Shown here piece after piece: positions 27,701 through 36,018 of a stretch of DNA of 64,000 nucleotides. Location of the stretch: the NCBI RefSeq assembly GCF_000828475.1, contig NZ_AP014648.1, positions 1,736,001-1,800,000 of the forward strand, in the 5' to 3' direction. Within the stretch, counting starts at the first letter, position 1; each line of letters opens with the position of its first letter. The notes under the pieces were generated by a model. The model was not told where the DNA came from and did no database searches. It saw only the letters and a program-made list of their open reading frames with translations. A program made the position numbers and the translations under genes. Source of the stretch: Methyloceanibacter caenitepidi. GTDB taxonomy: Bacteria; Pseudomonadota; Alphaproteobacteria; Rhizobiales; Methyloligellaceae.

Positions 27701-28352
27701 ACGCTATAGCGGCGCCAACACCACGACCTATCATCTCGGCGGCTACGTCAACGGCGCGGTGTCGGGCTTTGCCTTACGCGGTGGCGGGCTCTGGGCCTGG
27801 AGCGACATCGAGACCTCGCGCGCCGTCGTGTTCCCCGGCTTCTTCGAGCGGCAGAAGGCCGACTACGACGCCGACACGGGCCAGCTCTTCGGCGAGATCG
27901 CGTATCCGACCCAAATTGGCGGTGTCGAACTCGAACCGTTCGCGGGGCTCGCCTACGTGTCCGTCGAGACCAGCGGCTTCAAGGAAAAGGGCGGCCCGCA
28001 AGCGAGCTTAAGCACGACCGGCGTCAACCAGGACGTGGGCTACACGACGGTCGGCCTGCGCGCAGCCCATACGATGACGTGGGGCGCCATGCAGGTGACG
28101 CCCCATGTCGAGGCGGCCTGGCTCCATGCCTTCGACGACATCACGCCCGGCGCGTCACTGGCCTTTGCCACGACCGGCATCGGCTTTTCCATCGACGGCG
28201 TGCCGCTGGCTGAAGACTCCGCGCTCTTGGATGCAGGCGTCGACTTTGCCTTGAGCGATCGCCTCTCAGCCGGCGTCTCCTACCAAGGCCAATACGCGGA
28301 CAGCCTCGAAGACAACGCCGTCAAAGGCCGCCTGACCTGGCTGTTCAATTAG
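24711..28352 (+). CDS. Autotransporter-like protein 3, repeat-rich passenger with C-terminal beta-barrel
   Basis: 1213 aa. It starts at GTG 24711 with GGGGGAGAGC immediately before. The signal peptide begins TTRRRLLLSTAAML, so a Tat-like twin-arginine is possible, with cleavage near TASA. The passenger contains a 203-residue duplication (25164-25772 and 25773-26345), each copy with a short cysteine loop (C-x5-C) found in neither neighbour. In the linker the FCSVA...NQC cysteine pair is replaced by FQDVA...NQK, so that disulfide is lost. The barrel (about 27510-28349) ends LTWLFN. By eye it is close to nine-tenths identical to the barrel of protein 2. Confidence 0.85.
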   Translation: MSSGTTRRRLLLSTAAMLGAAVGYGRTASAVPHCSATGPNVTCSAGVFTDPEIIDNTGDSTQSLAVSVTAPFFRVNTTTGNAMTITGYGAVSFIDSYAASYLDASGFAQGTALSITSSGDTTGTTVTPGSVTVETSGPLIGDTSISPTYPYYGFGIRALNYGGGSLSITTNGDVTGGAAIGARNEGTSLAVTTGVGTTVAGTYFGIVVDNDGTGPLTITTNGEVTANNSSGCTGPIPCSYGIRASNGGSPYAVTSATVTTNAATTGDDVGIRVSNVSSGALTITANDDVTGVDRYGIRAQGFIGSSINVNSAAGTTVTGGAIGIFASNFGNGATTIVANGDVAGGTGPSPYLATYGTGIAALNYGTGSVNIRANGAVSGAYGIGASNDGTSLTVTTGAGSTVTGTYIGIIVDHDGTGPLTITANGPVTGNNLAGCPSTDPCRYGIRASNGGGTVRITTNAVTKGGDTGIRVNNTGNGPLTIRSNDNVIGINNYGIRTFTAFGTPVNVITAPGTTVRGGTNGIRIRRVETGTTMIVANGDVTGATASGIDVLAYTGAGSTAITAAGAVTSNGAAADAFAVKTAGTSTTLTLSGTLNGGGGGAVQFDQSTAFADVLQLQPGFEINGRVLAGPGIDTLAFGGSGNGAFNLSKIDTGAATKQFQSFETFRLESGAWSFNGTTTAAFTQTGGTLGGNPTFGGLNVLGGTLAPGNSIGTVTVNGAFSMAAASTFEVEVDAAGNNDKVVVHGTVNLTGATLKVLAAGGNYKDSTDYTIIANDGTDSVKGTFGSVFTNLAFLIPTVDYTGGTGNDVVLNLERNATLFQDVAKTKNQKAVAGALDQFPTDNPLFLAVLNQTASGARQAFDALSGEIHATVAGTLVDDSRYAREAVLGRMMQAGHQGGALGSGGPQVASRGATYDASAMRLGSKFIGEEMAAEPATQPLAFWTQGYGAWGTFDGDGNAATTDRNLGGFLSGMDASVGGSWRVGVATGASFSDVSVDQRYSGANTTTYHLGGYVNGAVSGFALRGGGLWAWSDIETSRAVVFPGFFERQKADYDADTGQLFGEIAYPTQIGGVELEPFAGLAYVSVETSGFKEKGGPQASLSTTGVNQDVGYTTVGLRAAHTMTWGAMQVTPHVEAAWLHAFDDITPGASLAFATTGIGFSIDGVPLAEDSALLDAGVDFALSDRLSAGVSYQGQYADSLEDNAVKGRLTWLFN
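25164..26345 (+). repeat. Tandem duplication inside autotransporter 3 (609-bp period)
   Basis: Anchors recur exactly 609 bp apart: YGFGIRALNYG (25164) with YGTGIAALNYG (25773), and the cysteine codon at 25404 with that at 26013. Both copies carry, in order, a GTSL-VTTG segment, DGTGPLTIT, a cysteine loop, YGIRASNGG, GIRV-N, and IVANGDV. The second copy ends near 26345. Confidence 0.85.
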
Positions 28353-28437
28353 TGCAAGCGCAGGGTGCACTTGCACGGGCGGTCGTGATACCTGTCTGCG
28401 ATCCACGGCAGTTCGATAGTCTCCGGTGCATCCCGAC

Positions 28438-29760
28438 ATGACGACTTCCACGACGGCGCTCGACGGTGTTCAAGTCGGTTCGCGGCGCTACACGCTCATC
28501 GTTCTCACGGCCTATTTCGCGCTCGCGCATCTCGATCGTCAGGTCCTTGCAGTGACGTTGTCGCCGATCGGACGCGAGTTCGCGCTCAACGACATTCAGC
28601 TCGGACTGCTGTCGGGTCTGGCGTTCGCGGTGCTCTTTTCGACGCTGGGTCTGCCGCTTGCCTTGGCCGTGAGCAGCCTCAACCGCCGTAACGTGATCGC
28701 CATCACGATTGCCTTTTGGAGTGGCATGACCATGCTGTGCGGGCTCGCGCAGAACTTCTGGCAGCTCTTCCTGGCACGTGTGGGCGTCGGTGTCGGGGAA
28801 GCCGGGGCGCTGCCCACAAGCCATGCAATCATTTCGGACCGCTACGAGACGCGCGAACGTGCGGGAGCAATGGGCGTATTCATGTCCGGTGCGAACATCG
28901 GAACGGCGCTCGCGCTGGTCGGGGGCGGGGTCGTGGCGCAGTTCCTCGGTTGGCGCGCCGCGCTTCTCCTTGCGGGTGTGCCGGGCCTGTTGCTGGCCGT
29001 GATCATTCGTTTGACCGTGCCCGAGCCGCCTCGGACGGGCGGCGGAACCGGCAACGCCACGCTGCGGTTCTCGTTGTTGTCCGAGACCGTAGCAAAGATC
29101 TTCCGTTCCTCGCCCATGGCGCTGATGGTGCTGGCCACGGTCCTGAACACGATCACGACCTTCGGCATGGTCGCCTGGCTGCCGACATTTCTTGTCCGGG
29201 AACACGGCATGGCGCTGTCCGCAGTCGGCCTGTATCTTGCCGTCGCCATCGGTGCGGCGGGTGCCATGGGAACAATGCTGGGCGCACAACTCGCTGGGCG
29301 CCTCGCCCTTTGGCGGGCATCCTGGATCGCGTGGACGCCTGCCGTGATACTCCTCCTTACGAAGCCTTTCTCCATCGCGGGCTTGCTGGCAGGGAGCAAG
29401 GCAACCGCGCTTCTGCTGCTGCTTGTCCCTTGCGCTCTTGGTGCGGTCTACGTCGCGCCGACGATTGCGGTGCTGCACGCTGCGCTGCGGAGCGAAGAAC
29501 GGCCCGTCGGGTCCGCGCTGTTGTTGTTCGGCATGAACATGATCGGCATGGGGCTCGGCCCGCTGATCGTCGGCGCCGTTTCCAACGGGTTCGATCCCTC
29601 CGGCGGCAGCCTCGGCATCGGCCTGGTCGCGGTTCAGGCGTTCGGGATCACCGGCGCTATCGTGTTCCTTGTAGCCGGCTGGACGATCGGGACTGCGCCG
29701 CAGGAGCGCGAGCTGCTGCAAGGCCAAGGAACGAGCGCCCAAGTAGTCGCTAGGCGATAG
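28438..29760 (+). CDS. MFS transporter, spinster-like family
   Basis: 440 aa from the ATG at 28438; a GTG at 28426 is also in frame and neither has a strong ribosome site. About 12 membrane helices are seen. Helix 1 carries LAHLDRQVLAVTLSPIGREFALND, the signature of spinster-type MFS proteins, and RVGVGVGEAGALPTSHAIISDRYETRERAGAMG matches the family's helix 4 to loop region. Characterised relatives move sphingolipids or lysolipids in animals; in bacteria the substrate is mostly unknown. It follows the autotransporter array after 85 bp but is not obviously linked in function. Confidence 0.8.
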   Translation: MTTSTTALDGVQVGSRRYTLIVLTAYFALAHLDRQVLAVTLSPIGREFALNDIQLGLLSGLAFAVLFSTLGLPLALAVSSLNRRNVIAITIAFWSGMTMLCGLAQNFWQLFLARVGVGVGEAGALPTSHAIISDRYETRERAGAMGVFMSGANIGTALALVGGGVVAQFLGWRAALLLAGVPGLLLAVIIRLTVPEPPRTGGGTGNATLRFSLLSETVAKIFRSSPMALMVLATVLNTITTFGMVAWLPTFLVREHGMALSAVGLYLAVAIGAAGAMGTMLGAQLAGRLALWRASWIAWTPAVILLLTKPFSIAGLLAGSKATALLLLLVPCALGAVYVAPTIAVLHAALRSEERPVGSALLLFGMNMIGMGLGPLIVGAVSNGFDPSGGSLGIGLVAVQAFGITGAIVFLVAGWTIGTAPQERELLQGQGTSAQVVARR

Positions 29761-29767
29761 CGCAAAC

Positions 29768-29800
29768 GAAAAGTACGCCGCCCCGAAGGACGGCGCACTT
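29768..29800 (-). terminator. Terminator of the HU-like gene
   Basis: Minus strand: an 11-bp stem (with two G-U pairs) closed by a TTCG tetraloop and followed by TTTTCG, 35 bp after the HU-like stop codon. On the plus strand the same hairpin could slow read-through from the MFS gene but lacks a T-tract. Confidence 0.8.
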
Positions 29801-29834
29801 GACTTCCCTCAATTCCGTATGCGGACGAGCGGTG

Positions 29835-30125
29835 CTACACCGCGTCCTTGGCGGCCTTAACCGGGCGCGCCTTGATGACCTTCCGCGCAGGCTTGGCCTT
29901 GAACACGGTCGGCTCCTTGGTGAAGGGATTGATGCCTTTGCGGGCGCGAACGGCCGGCTTCTTGACGACCACGAATTTGGCGAAGCCCGGCAGCATGAAC
30001 TCGCCGTTCTTCTTCATTTCCTTGTAGCCGACGGTCGCGAGTGTCTCGAGAACGTCCTTGACGTCTTTCTTCGTCATGTCGAGCTGGTCGGCAATCGTTT
30101 GGATGAGTGCGGTCTTTGTAAGCAT
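29835..30125 (-). CDS. HU/IHF-family DNA-binding protein with basic C-terminal tail
   Basis: 96 aa with AGGAG upstream of the ATG. It has the HU fold pattern: the N-terminal helix pair (MLTKTALIQTIADQLDMTKKDVKDVLETL), GEFMLPGFAKFVVVKKPAVRARKGINPFTKEP as the DNA-embracing arms, then an extra Lys/Ala/Arg-rich tail. The MLPGFAKF version, where standard HU has L-x-G-F-G-x-F, together with the tail is seen in a second class of HU-like proteins in proteobacteria. It binds DNA without strong sequence preference and compacts the nucleoid. It stands alone with its own terminator. Confidence 0.85.
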   Translation of the reverse strand: MLTKTALIQTIADQLDMTKKDVKDVLETLATVGYKEMKKNGEFMLPGFAKFVVVKKPAVRARKGINPFTKEPTVFKAKPARKVIKARPVKAAKDAV

Positions 30126-30309
30126 TATGTAGCGCTCCTAAAATAGGACGGCGCGCCGAAAAGCCGGTTGATACGAGCTCTCTTCGCCGTCCGAGCCAGG
30201 TCCGGCTCTTCATACCCATTGAGGCATGGCCGATTCGCACGGCTTTGTCTGCTTTTTTGAAAACGGCCTGTGAGTATTTCGCCCGTAAATTACAGGGCGA
30301 ATCGTGCTT

Positions 30310-31440
30310 TCAGCGTGCCTTGCGCTTGTCCGCGGGAGGCTCGTCCGCCGCCGGCGTGTCGTCGTGCACGGCCGCATTCGGGACCACGTCGCTGCGGGCG
30401 GCGATGTCCCACACGGCGATGAACAAGGCCGCGATCAACGGGCCGACCACCAGTCCATTGAGACCGAGAAGCGCGATGCCGCCCAACGTCGAGATTAGGA
30501 CGACATAGTCGGGCAGGGCGGTGTCCTTGCCGACAAGGTAGGGCCGGAGGAGATTGTCTACGAGCCCGATCACGCCCGCGCCGAAGGCAATGAGAATGAG
30601 GCCCTTGCCGATGTCGCCAGTGGCGATGAGATAGACCGCGACGGGGAACCACACGATCGAGGCCCCCACCGCCGGCAGCAGAGATAGGAAGGCCATGACC
30701 ACGCCCCAAAGCACGGCCCCACGGATGCCGAGCGCCCAGAAGATCACGCCGCCGAGAAAACCCTGCACGATGGCGACCAGGATCGTGCCCTTGACCATGG
30801 CGCGCACGACGACGGCGATCTTTTCGAACAAGGCGGCCTTGTATTCGCCAGCGAGGGGAACGGCGTGGATGATCTTCTGCGAGAGCTTGCCGCCGTCACG
30901 CAGAAAGAAATAGAGGAGGTAGAGCATGATCGACGTGCCGAGCAGGACGTTGGCCGTGCCTTGCCCCACAAGGACCGCCTGGGTCGCGAAAAACTGGCTG
31001 CCTTCGGCAAGGAGCGAGATGATGCGCGCCTGCATGTCGGCCACGTCCGTCACCCCGAAATGGGCCAGGAAGTCCGTCGCCCAGCTCGGCAGCGCATCCA
31101 GGAAGCGCTGAAGAATCGTGCCGAGATTGACGTCCCCCGACTGGATGTTCTCGTAGAGCGTGGTCGCCTCGCTGACGATCGATGCGCCCGTGAACGCCAC
31201 AGGGACCAGCACGATCCCCACGATGCTGAGCAGGGTCAGGAACGTGGCGAGGTTGGGCTGGTTCGGAAGCCGGCCGATGAACCACCGCTGCACCGGCGAA
31301 AAGACCAAGGCCAGGATCACCGCCCACAGAACGGCGCTGTAGAACGGGAGGAGGATCCAGGCAAACGCCAGAGACACCAGCACGAGCAGCAGGACGAACA
31401 CCTTGTCCTGAAGGGCACCTTTTTCGACGTCCCGGCTCAT
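30310..31440 (-). CDS. AI-2E family transporter (PerM/TqsA-like permease)
   Basis: From the ATG at 31440 (GGAGCG 7 nt upstream) the protein is 376 aa; longer in-frame starts at 31452 and 31473 exist. It has about eight membrane helices with the family pattern: two pairs at the N-terminus, a long extracytoplasmic segment with amphipathic helices (about 95-165), and C-terminal helices with LLRPYLVGKDTALPDYVVLISTLGGI and LNGLVVGPLIAALF, the signature of this family. Members export or pass small molecules such as autoinducer-2, or act as Na+/H+ antiporters; which applies here cannot be told. Confidence 0.85.
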   Translation of the reverse strand: MSRDVEKGALQDKVFVLLLVLVSLAFAWILLPFYSAVLWAVILALVFSPVQRWFIGRLPNQPNLATFLTLLSIVGIVLVPVAFTGASIVSEATTLYENIQSGDVNLGTILQRFLDALPSWATDFLAHFGVTDVADMQARIISLLAEGSQFFATQAVLVGQGTANVLLGTSIMLYLLYFFLRDGGKLSQKIIHAVPLAGEYKAALFEKIAVVVRAMVKGTILVAIVQGFLGGVIFWALGIRGAVLWGVVMAFLSLLPAVGASIVWFPVAVYLIATGDIGKGLILIAFGAGVIGLVDNLLRPYLVGKDTALPDYVVLISTLGGIALLGLNGLVVGPLIAALFIAVWDIAARSDVVPNAAVHDDTPAADEPPADKRKAR

Positions 31441-31551
31441 GTCTCGCTCCATACCGCGGCTGGGCTCGATCATAGTGATTCACGGAAAGCCACGAAGCGC
31501 TTTTCCCGCCGCTTTCCCCGGTCCTCCTCGCAAATTTGCGACGGGATGCGA

Positions 31552-31566
31552 GAACATCTTGCGAAC
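31552..31566 (+). promoter_or_regulatory. SOS box (LexA operator) of recA
   Basis: GAAC-N7-GAAC (GAACATCTTGCGAAC) is exactly the direct-repeat LexA operator of alphaproteobacteria. It overlaps the -35 element of the predicted recA promoter, so LexA bound here would block RNA polymerase until DNA damage triggers LexA cleavage. Confidence 0.88.
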
Positions 31567-31587
31567 ATAGAACAAAGAGGGTACATT
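31559..31587 (+). promoter_or_regulatory. Predicted sigma-70 promoter of recA
   Basis: TTGCGA (31559-31564), a 17-bp spacer and TACATT (31582-31587) each match the consensus at four of six positions. Its overlap with the SOS box and placement about 120 bp before recA support it. Confidence 0.6.
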
Positions 31588-31704
31588 TGGTCTCCAACGC
31601 AATTGCCGGCTCGCCGAAGCCCAACCGGGTGTGGACGAGGGCCTCGCGGGCCGGGCACCGCCATTTACGCAAGCCCTAAGGCTGTGAAATAAGGAGATTC
31701 GTCG

Positions 31705-32850
31705 ATGTCGAACGCCGCACTGCGCCTTGTTGAGGCTGGAGGGGAAATGGACAAAGAGAAGGCGCTGGAAGCCGCGATCTCTCAGATCGAGCGGGCTTGC
31801 GGCAAGGGCTCCATCATGCGGCTCGGCCAGAACGAGACCGCCGTGGAGGTCGAGGCCATTCCCACGGGCTCCCTCGGGCTCGATATCGCGCTCGGCATCG
31901 GCGGTCTTCCGCGGGGCCGGGTGGTGGAGATTTATGGGCCGGAATCGTCCGGCAAGACGACGCTGGCTCTTCATGTGGTTGCGGAAGCCCAGAAGAAGGG
32001 CGGGGTCTGCGCCTTTGTCGATGCGGAGCACGCGCTCGACACGATCTATGCCCGCAAGCTCGGCGTCGATCTCGAGAATGTCCTGATCTCCCAGCCCGAC
32101 ACGGGCGAGCAGGCGCTTGAGATCGCCGACACGCTCGTCCGGTCCGGGGCCATCGACGTTCTGGTCGTGGATTCTGTGGCGGCGTTGACGCCCAAGGCCG
32201 AGCTCGAAGGCGAGATGGGCGACTCGCTGCCGGGCCTTCAGGCGCGTCTCATGAGTCAGGCTTTGCGGAAACTGACCGGCTCGATTTCGAAATCGCGCTG
32301 CATGGTCATCTTCATCAACCAGATCCGCATGAAGATTGGCGTGATGTTTGGAAGCCCTGAGACCACCAGCGGCGGCAATGCCTTGAAGTTCTATGCCTCC
32401 GTGCGCCTCGATATTCGCCGCATCGGCGCCATCAAGGAGCGGGACGAGGTGGTTGGCAACCAGACGCGGATCAAGGTCGTCAAGAACAAGGTCGCGCCGC
32501 CCTTCAAACAGGTCGAGTTCGACATCATGTACGGCGAAGGCGTCTCGAAGATGGGCGAGCTGATCGATCTCGGCGTGAAAGCGGGGATCGTCGAGAAGTC
32601 CGGCTCCTGGTTCTCGTATGACAGCGAGCGCATCGGCCAGGGACGCGAGAACGCCAAGACGTTTCTGAAAGAAAATCCCGACATGGCCGAACGGATCGAG
32701 CGGGCCATTCGGCAGAGCGCGGGGCTTGTCGCCGGGCAGATGCTGGAGGGTGAGAGCGTCGAGGATGTAGCCGATGACGGTGAGCCGCCGGTCGAGGAGG
32801 AGACGGTAACGCCCATTTCGGGTGGCGGCCGCAAGAGCAAGCGCGGCTAA
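31705..32850 (+). CDS. recA: Recombinase RecA
   Basis: 381 aa, start ATG with AGGAG upstream. Walker [10 protein letters not shown] at 78-86, Walker [11 protein letters not shown], loop L1 ([26 protein letters not shown]), loop L2 ([35 protein letters not shown]) and the acidic C-terminal tail are all intact. RecA coats single-stranded DNA, carries out strand exchange in recombination repair, and triggers LexA self-cleavage. The SOS box 140 bp upstream shows it is itself in the LexA regulon. It is followed by a hairpin terminator and alaS, an order common in alphaproteobacteria. Confidence 0.98.
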   Translation: MSNAALRLVEAGGEMDKEKALEAAISQIERACGKGSIMRLGQNETAVEVEAIPTGSLGLDIALGIGGLPRGRVVEIYGPESSGKTTLALHVVAEAQKKGGVCAFVDAEHALDTIYARKLGVDLENVLISQPDTGEQALEIADTLVRSGAIDVLVVDSVAALTPKAELEGEMGDSLPGLQARLMSQALRKLTGSISKSRCMVIFINQIRMKIGVMFGSPETTSGGNALKFYASVRLDIRRIGAIKERDEVVGNQTRIKVVKNKVAPPFKQVEFDIMYGEGVSKMGELIDLGVKAGIVEKSGSWFSYDSERIGQGRENAKTFLKENPDMAERIERAIRQSAGLVAGQMLEGESVEDVADDGEPPVEEETVTPISGGGRKSKRG

Positions 32851-33222
32851 TCGCGCCAGGTCCGGCTGGGCCGCAAGGGGCCGCCAGGATCCTATAGGAG
32901 ATTGCGATGGTTGCGGGCGTCCCAGTGTCCCTGGGGCGCCCGAATAGTTTGGGCGCCCCGCTTCGTTGTGACTGCTGGACAGGGGCGGAACGAGACCGTA
33001 TGTCTGCCTCGATCGTCTTTTCCGTCGGCCCTCGCCGAATGGGGCGTCGTGAGGCGGCTTGGACCGAAGAATCGGTTAGGGTCGGTCGTTGGGTAGGGTC
33101 GCTATTCGCAGCAGACATGCGCGCATTCGGGAGCCGGTCCGTGCGTCCAGGGAGAGGCGTCAGTCGGAGCCGTCTGCATCGGTGCTGCGAGATCGGCTGC
33201 TGCAAAACCGGGTGCTACTGAA
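32851..33222 (+). other. recA-alaS intergenic region with hairpin and possible short ORF
   Basis: This 372-bp gap holds the hairpin at 32933-32959, probably the recA terminator. It also holds a short open frame starting at ATG 32907 after a very good ribosome site (TAGGAG, 7 nt gap) that runs 104 codons through the hairpin and stops 2 bp before the alaS start. Its composition becomes Arg/Cys-rich and not protein-like after about 23 codons. It may be a translated leader of alaS or chance. No promoter for alaS is obvious. Confidence 0.4.
32933..32959 (+). terminator. Hairpin downstream of recA
   Basis: GGGGCGCCC (32933-32941) pairs perfectly with GGGCGCCCC (32951-32959) around a 9-nt loop, followed by GCTTCGTTG, so the T-tract is poor. 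It is probably a recA terminator, or an attenuator before alaS. Confidence 0.6.
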
Positions 33223-36015
33223 GTGAGCGCTGAAAAGTCCAAGAAGAATGCGGCCAAGACGGCGGCAAAGGCGCCCGCGATTGGGCACGAAGCACCGTCG
33301 CGCGCCAATGAGTTGCGCGCAGCGTTTCTGCAATACTTTGCCGACAACGATCATGTGGTGGAACCGTCAGCGCCGCTGGTGCCACGGCACGACCCGACCT
33401 TGATGTTCACCAATGCCGGGATGGTGCCGTTCAAGAACGTGTTCACCGGCCAGGAAAAGCCGAGCGCGTTACGGGCCGCCTCCTCACAGAAGTGCGTTCG
33501 CGCCGGCGGCAAGCACAACGATCTGGACAATGTGGGCTATACGGCCCGGCATCACACATTTTTCGAGATGCTCGGCAATTTCTCGTTCGGCGACTACTTC
33601 AAGGAGCAGGCCATTTCGCTCGCCTGGGATTTCCTGACCGGGACCCTGGCGCTGCCGACGGAGAAGCTTCTCGTCACGGTCTATGTGGACGATGATGAGG
33701 CCGCCGAGCTTTGGAAGAAGATTTCCGGGTTCGGCGACGACAAGATCCTGCGGATCGCGGGGTCGGACAATTTCTGGTCCATGGGCGATACTGGCCCCTG
33801 CGGGCCGTGTTCGGAAATCTTCTACGATCACGGCGCGCATCTGCCGGGCGGACCGCCTGGCAGTCCCGATCAGGACGGCGACAGGTTCGTCGAGATTTGG
33901 AACCTGGTGTTCATGCAGTTCGAGCAGCAGGCCGACGGTAATCGCATCGACTTGCCGCGTCCCTCGATCGACACCGGCATGGGTCTCGAGCGTATCGCGG
34001 CCGTCATGCAGGGAACCCACGACAATTACGAGATCGATCTGTTCAAGACGCTGATCGCGGCGTCGGTCGATCTGACGGGCGTTCCGGCGGAAGGGGCTGA
34101 GGCGCCGAGCCATCGTATCATCGCCGATCACTTGCGGGCGTCGTCCTTTTTGATTGCGGACGGTGTCCTGCCGTCCAATGAGGGCCGGGGCTATGTCCTG
34201 CGCCGCATCATGCGCCGGGCCATGCGGCATGCGCATATGCTGGGCGCGAAGGACCCGTTGTTGCACCGCCTGGTCCCGACGCTCGTTGGCGAAATGGGAC
34301 GGGCTTTCCCGGAGTTGCAGCGCGGCGAGGCGCTGATCGACGAGACGCTCAAGCTCGAGGAGACGCGCTTCCGCGAAACCCTCGAGCGCGGCTTGCGCCT
34401 GCTCGACGATGCGCTGGAAGGACTCTCTTCCGGCGACACGCTGTCCGGCGAGATCGCCTTCAAGCTCTACGATACTTACGGCTTCCCCTACGACCTGACG
34501 GAAGACGCCCTGAAAGCCAAAGGCATCGGCGTGGACGCGGCCGGCTTCAAGGCTGCGATGGAGCGGCAGCGGGCAGAAGCCCGCAAGTCCTGGTCCGGCT
34601 CGGGCGAGGCGGCCACGGATAAACTCTGGTACGAACTCAAGGAAGAAGTCGGCGCAACCGAGTTCCTCGGATACGAGACGGAAGCGGCCTCGGGCGAGAT
34701 CGTAGCGCTGGTGAAAGACGGCGCTCGCGTCGACAAGCTCGAAAAGGGCGATCACGGCATCGTCATTGTCAATCAGACGCCCTTCTATGCGGAATCGGGC
34801 GGCCAGGTCGGCGATCAGGGGACCCTGTCGATCGGAGATGAAACCGTATTCTCGGTTTCGGACACGCAGAAGAAACTGCATGGCCTGTTTCTCCATGACG
34901 GCGTCGTGGAGAAGGGCAAGCTGCTGCGCGGCGAGACGGTCTCGCTGTCCGTGGACCATGGACGCCGGACGGCGACGCGCGCGCACCATTCGGCCACCCA
35001 TTTGCTGCATGAGGCTTTGCGCCAGGTCCTCGGGACCCATGTGGCGCAGAAGGGGTCGCTCGTAGAGCCCGGGCGTTTGCGCTTTGATTTTTCGCACCCC
35101 AAGCCCATGAGTGCGGAAGAGCTCAAGGCCGTCGAGGATTTGGCGAACGCCATGATCCTACAGAACAGCGCCGTCGAGACGCACCTGATGACGCCGGACG
35201 AGGCTATTGCCCGCGGCGCGCTCGCGCTGTTCGGCGAGAAGTACGGCGAGGAGGTGCGTGTCGTTTCCATGGGCGTGGCGCCGGAAAGCGAAAAGGCGGG
35301 CCACGCCTATTCCATCGAGCTTTGTGGGGGGACCCATGTGGCGCGGACCGGCGATATAGGCCTCCTGAAGATCGTGGGCGAGAGTGCCGTGGCCGCGGGC
35401 GTGCGCCGCGTGGAAGCACTGACCGGCGAGGCCGCGCGGGGGTTCTTGGGCGTTCAGGACGCGCGTGTCCGCGAAGCCGCCGACATTCTCAAAGTCCCGC
35501 CGGACGAAATGATCGAACGGCTGGCCGCCATCGTGGAGGAACGCCGGAAGCTCGAGCGGCAGCTAACCGACGCGAAGCGCGAGCTGGCGCTGCGGCCGGA
35601 AAGCAGTGAGGCGGGCAGCGGGTCACCCGTCCGGGACATCGGCGGCACGAAGCTTCTGGCGCGCGTGGTTCATGGCGTCGCGCCGAAGGATTTGCGCGGT
35701 CTTGTCGACGAGGCGAAGCAGCAGCTCGGTTCGGGCATCGTCGCCGTTGTTGGCGTGAGCGAGGAAGGGAAGGCCGGGCTTATCGTCGGTGTTACCGAGG
35801 ATCTCACGGGCGCACACAGCGCTGTCGACCTGGTGCGTGTCGGCGCCGATATCCTTGGCGGCAAGGGCGGAGGCGGACGCCCCGACCTGGCACAGGCCGG
35901 CGGTCCCGACGGCGCCAAGGCCGACGCCGCGCTAGAGGCGATTGCCGCGCAACTCGGGGCCGCGCCCGAGAGCGAACCGGCGCCTTCTGCCTCCAGGCGC
36001 GCCGGACAAGCCTAA
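33223..36015 (+). CDS. alaS: Alanyl-tRNA synthetase
   Basis: 930 aa starting at GTG (no strong ribosome site). After a Lys/Ala-rich extension of about 28 residues, the class II core begins at [16 protein letters not shown], with motif 1 region [19 protein letters not shown] and motif 3 [13 protein letters not shown]. The editing domain carries the zinc motifs [12 protein letters not shown] (HxxxH) and [10 protein letters not shown] (CxxxH), which remove wrongly attached serine or glycine. The C-Ala domain with the glycine-rich [16 protein letters not shown] ends the protein. It charges tRNA-Ala with alanine. The N-terminal extension is longer than in E. coli. It is followed 3 bp later by the K+ channel gene, so the two are probably co-transcribed. 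Confidence 0.97.
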   Translation: MSAEKSKKNAAKTAAKAPAIGHEAPSRANELRAAFLQYFADNDHVVEPSAPLVPRHDPTLMFTNAGMVPFKNVFTGQEKPSALRAASSQKCVRAGGKHNDLDNVGYTARHHTFFEMLGNFSFGDYFKEQAISLAWDFLTGTLALPTEKLLVTVYVDDDEAAELWKKISGFGDDKILRIAGSDNFWSMGDTGPCGPCSEIFYDHGAHLPGGPPGSPDQDGDRFVEIWNLVFMQFEQQADGNRIDLPRPSIDTGMGLERIAAVMQGTHDNYEIDLFKTLIAASVDLTGVPAEGAEAPSHRIIADHLRASSFLIADGVLPSNEGRGYVLRRIMRRAMRHAHMLGAKDPLLHRLVPTLVGEMGRAFPELQRGEALIDETLKLEETRFRETLERGLRLLDDALEGLSSGDTLSGEIAFKLYDTYGFPYDLTEDALKAKGIGVDAAGFKAAMERQRAEARKSWSGSGEAATDKLWYELKEEVGATEFLGYETEAASGEIVALVKDGARVDKLEKGDHGIVIVNQTPFYAESGGQVGDQGTLSIGDETVFSVSDTQKKLHGLFLHDGVVEKGKLLRGETVSLSVDHGRRTATRAHHSATHLLHEALRQVLGTHVAQKGSLVEPGRLRFDFSHPKPMSAEELKAVEDLANAMILQNSAVETHLMTPDEAIARGALALFGEKYGEEVRVVSMGVAPESEKAGHAYSIELCGGTHVARTGDIGLLKIVGESAVAAGVRRVEALTGEAARGFLGVQDARVREAADILKVPPDEMIERLAAIVEERRKLERQLTDAKRELALRPESSEAGSGSPVRDIGGTKLLARVVHGVAPKDLRGLVDEAKQQLGSGIVAVVGVSEEGKAGLIVGVTEDLTGAHSAVDLVRVGADILGGKGGGGRPDLAQAGGPDGAKADAALEAIAAQLGAAPESEPAPSASRRAGQA

Positions 36016-36018
36016 GTC

